Below, piece after piece: positions 32,856 through 38,255 of a DNA stretch of 38,255 nucleotides (positions are counted from its first letter, which is position 1; every line of letters starts with the position of its first letter). A program made the position numbers and the translations under genes. Below the pieces are notes generated by a model. It was not told where the DNA came from. It saw only the letters and a list, made by a program, of their open reading frames with translations, and did no database searches. The stretch comes from Oxalobacteraceae bacterium UBA6704 (lineage in GTDB: Bacteria; Pseudomonadota; Gammaproteobacteria; Burkholderiales; Burkholderiaceae_D): contig DKJA01000145.1 of the NCBI GenBank assembly GCA_002454505.1, positions 1-38,255 of the forward strand, written 5' to 3'.

Positions 32856-33208
32856 CTGATTCGCTGACTGAACTGCGCGACCGCACGCGCGCCTTCGCGG
32901 TGGAACGCGACTGGGAGCAGTTCCACACGCCGAAGAACCTGGCGATGGCCTTGTCCGTCGAAGTGGCCGAGCTGGCCGAACACTTCCAGTGGTTGCGCAC
33001 CGGCGCGCCGGAGGAGCTGGGCGAACGGGCCCGCGAAGGCATCCGTCATGAACTGGCCGATGTGCTCCTGTATCTCGTGCAGCTGGCCGACAAGACCGGC
33101 GTGGACTTGCGCGAAGCGGCGCTGGAGAAGATGGCGCTCAATGCGGCCAAGTACCCGGCGGAGCAGGTCAAGGGCGATGCGCGCAAATACGACGCATACG
33201 AGGATTGA
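32852..33208 (+). CDS. MazG-like nucleotide pyrophosphohydrolase
   Basis: The 118-residue all-helical protein carries the MazG-type metal site: an E-x-x-E pair in SVEVAELAEHFQW (about 36-48) and an E-x-x-D pair in HELADVLLYLVQLAD (about 67-81). Short single-domain members of this kind (dCTP-pyrophosphatase/RS21-C6-like) cleave non-canonical or excess nucleoside triphosphates to the monophosphate and pyrophosphate, a housekeeping or stress role. The start at 32852 overlaps the GNAT stop by four bases, so the two are translationally coupled. The DUF2071 gene starts two bases after its stop. Confidence 0.9.
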   Translation: MTDSLTELRDRTRAFAVERDWEQFHTPKNLAMALSVEVAELAEHFQWLRTGAPEELGERAREGIRHELADVLLYLVQLADKTGVDLREAALEKMALNAAKYPAEQVKGDARKYDAYED

Positions 33209-33210
33209 AC

Positions 33211-34077
33211 GTGCCGCCTGCAACGCTTGACGATAACGCATACCGGCATCCTGTTCCCGGCCCGCTGGGCCGCATCATGATGCGGCTGCTCAATTCGCGC
33301 CGGCTGGGCAAGGTGCGGCACGCAGTCATGTCCCGCGCCGGCTTCGTGCCGATGGAGAGCGATGTCGCCGATGTCGTCTACCTGACCTGGCTGGTCGATG
33401 CGCCGACAGCGAGGAAACTGGTGCCGCCAGGCGTGCCGCTGTGGGAAAAGGACGGCAAGACGCCATTCACGATCCTCACCTACCGGCACGGGCACTTCGG
33501 CCCGGCGCTGGCCGGACCGTTGCGGCGCCTGTTCCCCTCCCCGCTGCAAAGCAACTGGCGGCTTTATCTCGAAAATCCGCCGCCGGGTGTGGCGGGACGG
33601 ACGGTGTACTTCCTGAAGAACGTCATGAGCAGCATGCTGTTCACGTTCGGCACGCGCATGTTCAGCGACATCATGCAGACCCACCTGGCTGCCCGCTTCG
33701 CATTCGACCGCAAGGACGACACGTATTCCTTGTCCATCCATGCAGGTGATGGCAGCGCGCCTGCGCTCGCGTGCAAGGCCGTTCGCGCAGCCGGTAAAAC
33801 GGTCGATGCGGCGTTCGGCAGCGCCTTCGGTTCATGGGAGCAGGCCGTCGACTATCTCGCGCTGCAGGATGTGGCGGTGACCCGCTCCGACAGGCTGCAG
33901 CGGCTCGTCGCATCGGAAATCGAGTTGCCGATCGATGTGGCTGAGGTGCTGCCTTTCGACGTCGCGGCGGGTGATGTGCAGTGCCCGTTCCTGGCGCAGT
34001 TCGCCAGTGCCGAGGGACCGTTCTGCTTTGTTGTCCCCCGCGTCAAATTCCGGGTTGTTTCGGAGCGGGTGGTTTAG
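33211..34077 (+). CDS. DUF2071-like protein (acetoacetate-decarboxylase-like fold), function unknown
   Basis: The product has 288 residues from a GTG at 33211, seven bases after GAGG; an in-frame TTG at 33205 is possible but too close to that site. The region ADVVYLTWLVDAPTARKLVP followed by PGVPLWEKDGKTPFTILTYR resembles DUF2071/YqjF-type proteins, with the beta-barrel running to the C-terminus and FCFVVPRVKFRVV as the last strand. No signal peptide or membrane helix is evident. It is third in a series with GNAT and MazG-like genes, with no common pathway apparent. Family assignment is by pattern only. Confidence 0.65.
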   Translation: MPPATLDDNAYRHPVPGPLGRIMMRLLNSRRLGKVRHAVMSRAGFVPMESDVADVVYLTWLVDAPTARKLVPPGVPLWEKDGKTPFTILTYRHGHFGPALAGPLRRLFPSPLQSNWRLYLENPPPGVAGRTVYFLKNVMSSMLFTFGTRMFSDIMQTHLAARFAFDRKDDTYSLSIHAGDGSAPALACKAVRAAGKTVDAAFGSAFGSWEQAVDYLALQDVAVTRSDRLQRLVASEIELPIDVAEVLPFDVAAGDVQCPFLAQFASAEGPFCFVVPRVKFRVVSERVV

Positions 34078-34086
34078 CGGGTCATT

Positions 34087-34111
34087 CGACTGCGGCGTGC
34101 TACCGCAGTCG
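34087..34111. terminator. Hairpin between DUF2071-like gene and T6SS operon
   Basis: CGACTGCGG (34087-34095) and CCGCAGTCG (34103-34111) form a perfect 9-bp stem with a seven-base loop in the 68-base gap between the convergent DUF2071-like and PAAR genes. No T-tract follows on either strand. Likely a two-way stop. Confidence 0.55.
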
Positions 34112-34145
34112 GTCATCCGCCCGTTCATAGCCAAAGGCATATTGA

Positions 34146-34400
34146 TCAGGCAGAGGCAATCAGCTTTGCGCCGCATTCGGTGGCGTCGCCGTCATAGGCA
34201 TAGGGCTTGCCCTTGTGCTTCGCGCCTTTGCCGGCGGGCTTTATTGCAAAGGCGCCCTTGCATTGCGGGCAGACGGTCATATCACCTTCGATGACGGCGA
34301 TGCGGCCCATGACCTTTGTCTCCGATGATCCGGTAAGCACCTGACCGCCGTGGCTGGTCTTGTCGCCGATACAGATGACGGCGCGGCCTTCGTGTTTCAT
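34146..34400 (-). CDS. PAAR domain T6SS tip protein
   Basis: The 84-residue protein is a single PAAR domain: it starts MKHEGRAVICIGDKTSHGG, passes through GRIAVIEGDMTVCPQCKG, and ends YDGDATECGAKLIASA, with histidine and cysteines at the places that bind the metal at the cone tip. PAAR proteins cap the VgrG spike of the type VI secretion needle and help load effectors. GAGGAGG eight bases before the ATG at 34400 supports this start, which lies within the stop of the immunity gene (ATGA). It is the last gene of the module, downstream of the VgrG, effector and immunity genes. Confidence 0.92.
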   Translation of the reverse strand: MKHEGRAVICIGDKTSHGGQVLTGSSETKVMGRIAVIEGDMTVCPQCKGAFAIKPAGKGAKHKGKPYAYDGDATECGAKLIASA

Positions 34401-35527
34401 GGTTTTCCCTCCTCTTTCAGCGGCAGATGATACGAGCCCTCCGGCGCACCGGGCACTTTCACACGGAACTTCAGGCCGGAGAGAAGCTTGTCCCACAAAG
34501 CCACAGCCTCATCGTCGCTGAGCGATGACGCTTTGGCTGCACCGATCAGGTTGTGGGCGACTTTCGTGTGCATCCTGGCGCTGTATTCGGAAGGATTGGC
34601 CACATCACGCGGCGTGCCAACGAAGGCCCATTCGAAGTCATGAGTGCCATCCTTTCGGCGAAAGAGCGATTCTTCGCCGTACCAATGCTGGACAACCCGT
34701 TTGCCCTCGCGCAGGACATTCCTGCTCGGGTAATGGATGCCTTGCTGATCTTGCGCCGCTTTCATCCGGTTGAGCAGAGAGAGACTGGCTCGGAGCTCAT
34801 TATCAAACTGCTTGGGAGGATAGTCGCCGTACGCATCCTTGTTCGAACTGATGAAGAAGGCGATGTCCGGCAAACTCGGGATATACAGACCGACGTTGAC
34901 CATCTCCTGATCGTCATAGCGATCGCTGGCCATGAAACCGTGCTCGATGCAATAGCCCGGGTCCACAGGTACCTCGTCTGCCTGCCGCAGACGCAGCGTT
35001 CTCGCCCGTACGGCCTGTCTCCTGCTCAGACCTTCTTCCGACTCGCCATCGTGTGGGGCGGCTCCCATGACGAAGATCAGGTCCGCAAGATTCAGATATG
35101 TGCGAAAAAACAGTGCACCATCTCTCTTCGCAAACTCATTGGCGTAATATCGGATCTGCCAGCTCCGCTCAATCGGACCGTCACCCTCGTATGGAATTTC
35201 TGCGCCACTTTCCCGTTTGATTTCTTTTACATCCCTGGCAGCTCTGAGTCGCGCCGCAGTCAGATCACCGCTAAATACGCTGATATCAGAAGGAAAGGAA
35301 GCTCCTCCCCAGATCAGCTGCGCTTCGGCAGGCACCCGGAGGGCGTAGCGACCGAAGCAGAGCAATTTGGTGCGCGCAAACAAGGCTTCCAAGCGAGGAC
35401 TGGCAACGACAGATACGGGCATGGAGTTCTCCTGATAGGAATATTTCGGCGTGCAGGAAGAGGTTATGAAAGTGATTGACAGTGCGGCGCGATAGGCAAC
35501 CGTCCTTCCGCTCATGAACGTCCTCAT
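34397..35527 (-). CDS. Tli4-type T6SS immunity protein (putative lipoprotein)
   Basis: The product has 376 residues from an ATG at 35527 that overlaps the effector stop (ATGA), as at the other junctions of this operon. The N-terminus MRTFMSGRTVAYRAALSI... is basic then hydrophobic and reaches cysteine 25 in ITSSC, a poor but possible lipobox, so export is inferred. Family-like sequence begins at LCFGRYALRVPAEAQLIWG (about 59-77); Tli4 proteins bind and block Tle4 lipases in the periplasm. Two other starts are possible: ATG 35515 (GAGG six bases upstream, keeps the signal) and ATG 35422 (AGGAG six bases upstream, removes it). G+C is lower than in the flanks. The pairing with Tle4 is supported by order and family. 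Confidence 0.8.
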   Translation of the reverse strand: MRTFMSGRTVAYRAALSITFITSSCTPKYSYQENSMPVSVVASPRLEALFARTKLLCFGRYALRVPAEAQLIWGGASFPSDISVFSGDLTAARLRAARDVKEIKRESGAEIPYEGDGPIERSWQIRYYANEFAKRDGALFFRTYLNLADLIFVMGAAPHDGESEEGLSRRQAVRARTLRLRQADEVPVDPGYCIEHGFMASDRYDDQEMVNVGLYIPSLPDIAFFISSNKDAYGDYPPKQFDNELRASLSLLNRMKAAQDQQGIHYPSRNVLREGKRVVQHWYGEESLFRRKDGTHDFEWAFVGTPRDVANPSEYSARMHTKVAHNLIGAAKASSLSDDEAVALWDKLLSGLKFRVKVPGAPEGSYHLPLKEEGKP

Positions 35528-37359
35528 GGCGAGCCCCAATCCGCGCTCTTTGCAATCTGTACGATCGAATAGAGCATCGACTCGAGCACCAATGGGTGCG
35601 AATAGCTCTCCTGATGCTCGTAGTCCGTCCCATCAGCTGCCCCGTGGATGAAGCGAGTACCTGCAACTTGTCTGGCTGAGCGATCGGCTGGGACTGTTTC
35701 ATCGCCCGCCGCCTTGGCGTGCTGCAGGGTCAGCGTGAATTTTTCTGCGCCGATCCGTATGTTCAGTGTGCCTTTCCCATCCTCGCTTTCGAGTTTCCAT
35801 TGTTCTTGCGAATGATTGACCGAGCCATTTTTAGCTGTGGGGGCTTGGGAATTGAGTTTTAGAACGACTTCGTCGTAACTCAACCTTTTCGAAGAATTAC
35901 AATAGCTGGCGTAGCTGTGACTTGGATGGAAAGTCGTCTCGGTGTTCTTGATAAATTTGGCCGCTAATGCCAGACGCCACATCACCCATTTCATACCGCC
36001 ACCGGCGTCTTCACGCACGTTGCCGGGATTGACCCATAGAGGGTTTATCAATCGCCACCAAAGGTGCTCCGGCTGAAGATAAATGCTTTCCAGAGCCGCC
36101 TGTGCACCGCTTGGCCAACTGCAGACAATCTTGCCTCGTGAATCCACGACTTTCAGCCATTCCTTGCCGTACCCGTCGCCAGGAAGAAGTTCCAGCGGCC
36201 CGGGTGCGTTGGCCAAGACAGCCGTGGTGTTCATCCCGTCGATGCCAAAAATACGGGCCTTCGTCACAGCGATAAAGGAATCGCTCTCCTGGAATCCGAA
36301 GCGCATCCGCTTGTATGTCGCGGCGGCGCCGAGTGATGGCATGACGCTGTGATATATGCCAAGGACCTTGGTGCCTTGATCGTTCAACAAATTGCCATAT
36401 TCCGGATGGATGAGTGCTCTGGCCAACAAGCCCCCCATACTGTGCGTAACGATAATCACCTCACGGCACTTGAATCCTCGCTTTGCATAGGCGCTCACTA
36501 GGCCGCGGATGCGTGCAGCTACGCTGACAGCAGAATCCCCATTACTCGCGAGGAAGTTGTAACCCATCGCATGAACCGGATACCAGCAGCCGGAAATCTT
36601 CTTGAGATCCGCTTCGGTCAACGGCGTGCCTCCCGTTGCCCCCATTTCACGAGGATCCTTCAGGATGGGCCGCCACATCTCATGCAATTTACCCTTCACA
36701 AACATATTGTTCAGATGGCGCTCGGCGTACTGAAGCATGTCACCGTATGCCCCAGCGAACAGGATTTCGCTCCATCCGCGCCAGCGGGCAAGTTGCGCCG
36801 GGGTAGCGCGCTTCCCTGGTTTGCGGTGTACATCGGTGTTCGCAAAGCGTTCTGTCAGTCGTTGTCCCAGCAACGGCGGAATTGAAGCCAGACTGTCCGG
36901 AACGTTCTGGTGAAGCGCATCGGCGGCGAGTGTTTCAGAACCTTCGGGATCAAACCGATCGTGCTTTGTCGTGTAATGGTAGTACTCGACTTCCGTTTCG
37001 TTCGGATCCAATGCCAGTTGCCGCTGGGCCGGTGTCGCATTCTTGAACCATCCTCCCAGCTCCACGCCACGCACTACTTCAATCTGTCCACCCACGGAAA
37101 CCATGTCGTCCGGCCGCCACGAGCGGTTGTCCTCTCTTTCTAATTCCTTCTGCCGCTTCTTACTCATCCGCAAATTACTCCCCATCACCCCAGGCAGAAA
37201 AATTACGGGAATGACCTTACCCGGCGGCACAGTCACGTCATGCCGCACCTTGTCGTCCGTGAGCGTGAGGTTGACCGTGTATTCGGCCCAGCCGCCTACG
37301 CCCAGCGTGAATTCGCCTTGGTGATTGCCTCGTTCGTTCAGCTTCGAATCGCCGCTCAT
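35524..37359 (-). CDS. Tle4-type T6SS lipase effector
   Basis: The 611-residue alpha/beta hydrolase is close in length to Tle4 effectors such as Pseudomonas aeruginosa PA1510. IPVIFLPGVMGSNLR near 50-64 is the oxyanion-side start of a PGAP1/LCAT-like lipase. The nucleophile is S307 in VTHSMGGL (THSMG instead of GxSxG), D553 lies in GDETVP and H588 in SYSHP, giving a full triad. There is no signal peptide, as expected for a needle-delivered cargo; the target is membrane phospholipid of rival cells. AGGAG seven bases before the ATG at 37359 fixes the start, inside the VgrG stop (ATGA). G+C is well below that of the flanks, suggesting import. Confidence 0.86.
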   Translation of the reverse strand: MSGDSKLNERGNHQGEFTLGVGGWAEYTVNLTLTDDKVRHDVTVPPGKVIPVIFLPGVMGSNLRMSKKRQKELEREDNRSWRPDDMVSVGGQIEVVRGVELGGWFKNATPAQRQLALDPNETEVEYYHYTTKHDRFDPEGSETLAADALHQNVPDSLASIPPLLGQRLTERFANTDVHRKPGKRATPAQLARWRGWSEILFAGAYGDMLQYAERHLNNMFVKGKLHEMWRPILKDPREMGATGGTPLTEADLKKISGCWYPVHAMGYNFLASNGDSAVSVAARIRGLVSAYAKRGFKCREVIIVTHSMGGLLARALIHPEYGNLLNDQGTKVLGIYHSVMPSLGAAATYKRMRFGFQESDSFIAVTKARIFGIDGMNTTAVLANAPGPLELLPGDGYGKEWLKVVDSRGKIVCSWPSGAQAALESIYLQPEHLWWRLINPLWVNPGNVREDAGGGMKWVMWRLALAAKFIKNTETTFHPSHSYASYCNSSKRLSYDEVVLKLNSQAPTAKNGSVNHSQEQWKLESEDGKGTLNIRIGAEKFTLTLQHAKAAGDETVPADRSARQVAGTRFIHGAADGTDYEHQESYSHPLVLESMLYSIVQIAKSADWGSP

Positions 37360-38255
37360 GGGAGTTCTCCTTTCCACCGTATCGTGTAGCTGTCCATGCT
37401 GGTACTGTTCTGCACTCCGGTGCTGCCGCTGCCGGCGCTCTTTCCAGGCATCGCGGCACCGTCTTCGCGTAGCACTTCGTAGGAGACGTCAGCTGCAGGC
37501 TTGTCATCGACATGAATTAGGCTGACCTCCTGGTCGAACTTGCAGTCGGCCGGACGCTCGTTGAACGACTGCGAGATGCTCTTCGGCGCCAGCGTTTCCA
37601 GGTTGCCGTTGAACAGAACGGGAGACGACGTAAAGAACTGCACCTTCTCGCCGATTTCCAGCATGTGATTGGCGCCGTGCAGTCGTACGCCTTTCTTGCC
37701 GCGGATTTCCACCCAATCCGTTTCGCTGAGCAGTGCAAGCACCTTGTTCGCGATGACGTCCACGTTGTCGCTTTGCGCCTGTATCGACACCTTGCCGCTG
37801 GCCGCGATCAGCTTCATGCCAGCCTTGTGGACGAACAGCCGGAAGGTCTTGCCGATGCTGGCGAACAGACTGTCTGCACTGGCGATCGACAGGCTCTTGC
37901 CGCTGCTGATCGCCGTGTGGCGGGCGCTCGCAATGTGCGTTGACTGCGCCGAAGTGAGCTCGATCCCGGCAGGACTGGCGATGACCAGATGCGGCTCGCC
38001 CAGTTCCGGGAAGCTGCCTTTCCCGCCTCCACGTATCCCATCGTTCTGGGTCGCCAGATCTTTCGCCACGTCGCTTTGCTGCGCTGTCTCCTGAGCGCCA
38101 TGGTGCTCCGCTACGCTGGCCAGCTGCTCCTGGATTCCCGCTGCAACCGTCAGCCGCTGCACCGTTTCGCTGATGTCCTTGACCGAGGAGGAGGCGGCGG
38201 ACCGGGCCTCCGTTGTGATCACCATTCCCTGCCCCGCCCGCGCCACCCCATGCCC
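37356..38255 (-). CDS. vgrG: VgrG spike protein, C-terminal part (runs off the window)
   Basis: The gene continues beyond 38255; about 300 residues are visible, in an open frame to the edge. WARAGQGMVITTEAR-type sequence (here ARAGQGMVITTEARS) and the following region match the DUF2345 part of VgrG: LGEPHLVIASPAGIELTSAQ, repeated short beta-helix strands (IASARHTAISSGKSLSIASA), then GKVSIQAQSDNVDVIANKV. After DUF2345, from about 245, a tail of 55-60 residues (EVSLIHVDDKPAADVSYEVL...YTIRWKGELP) follows; such VgrG tails often dock the effector encoded next. The stop overlaps the Tle4 start by four bases. Confidence 0.9.
   Translation of the reverse strand, partial: GHGVARAGQGMVITTEARSAASSSVKDISETVQRLTVAAGIQEQLASVAEHHGAQETAQQSDVAKDLATQNDGIRGGGKGSFPELGEPHLVIASPAGIELTSAQSTHIASARHTAISSGKSLSIASADSLFASIGKTFRLFVHKAGMKLIAASGKVSIQAQSDNVDVIANKVLALLSETDWVEIRGKKGVRLHGANHMLEIGEKVQFFTSSPVLFNGNLETLAPKSISQSFNERPADCKFDQEVSLIHVDDKPAADVSYEVLREDGAAMPGKSAGSGSTGVQNSTSMDSYTIRWKGELP

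Noticed and set aside
1..38255. CRISPR array or prophage
   Set aside because: No regularly spaced direct repeats, cas genes, integrase or phage structural genes are present anywhere in the window. The VgrG and PAAR genes belong to a T6SS module, not a phage tail operon.

Overview
This window reads as chromosomal DNA of a high-GC betaproteobacterium, most likely the Massilia/Duganella/Telluria group of Oxalobacteraceae (Burkholderiales). The reasons are family content and style: a complete RDD-SpoIIM-DUF4129-DUF4350-MoxR-DUF58 operon, two large methyl-accepting chemotaxis proteins, a PAS-GGDEF-EAL protein, many exported peptidases, and GC-rich codon use (43 of 60 bases G+C by hand count at 9181-9240). 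The genus is inferred, not proven. No plasmid, phage or insertion-sequence gene is visible.

Layout. 146-6793 is a six-gene plus-strand operon in which every junction overlaps. It meets two tandem DUF805 membrane proteins (6810-7913, minus). 8154-12419 carries a c-di-GMP turnover protein and a chemoreceptor, with short palindromic repeats behind each. 12429-12614 is a palindromic-repeat array containing a duplicated scrap of the 3' end of the next gene. 12616-15008 (minus) holds an exported DUF885 protein and an MscS-type channel. 15199-17451 is a glycoside hydrolase family 1 domain fused to an RmlD-type reductase, convergent with a PAS-PAS hybrid histidine kinase (17502-19445).

19550-25493 holds an exported SmpA/OmlA-like protein, a YoaK-type membrane protein, tRNA-Phe with promoter and terminator, a small exported NTF2-like protein, an M20 amidohydrolase and a second chemoreceptor that ends in a CheR-tether pentapeptide. 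25598-34077 holds a ScyD/ScyE-like protein, two small conserved proteins, an M28 peptidase, a Gly-tailed membrane protein, an exported M1 aminopeptidase, then GNAT, MazG-like and DUF2071 genes in close series.

The right end (34146-38255, minus) is a type VI secretion cargo module: the C-terminal part of VgrG, a Tle4-type lipase effector, its Tli4-type immunity protein and a PAAR tip protein, all joined by 4-base ATGA overlaps. The effector and immunity genes are clearly poorer in G+C than the rest (27 of 60 at 35881-35940), which suggests transfer.

Most worth a second look: the T6SS module with alternative immunity-protein starts, the GH1-RmlD fusion, a pilin-helix-like tail on one DUF805 protein, and the repeat array with its duplicated gene end.
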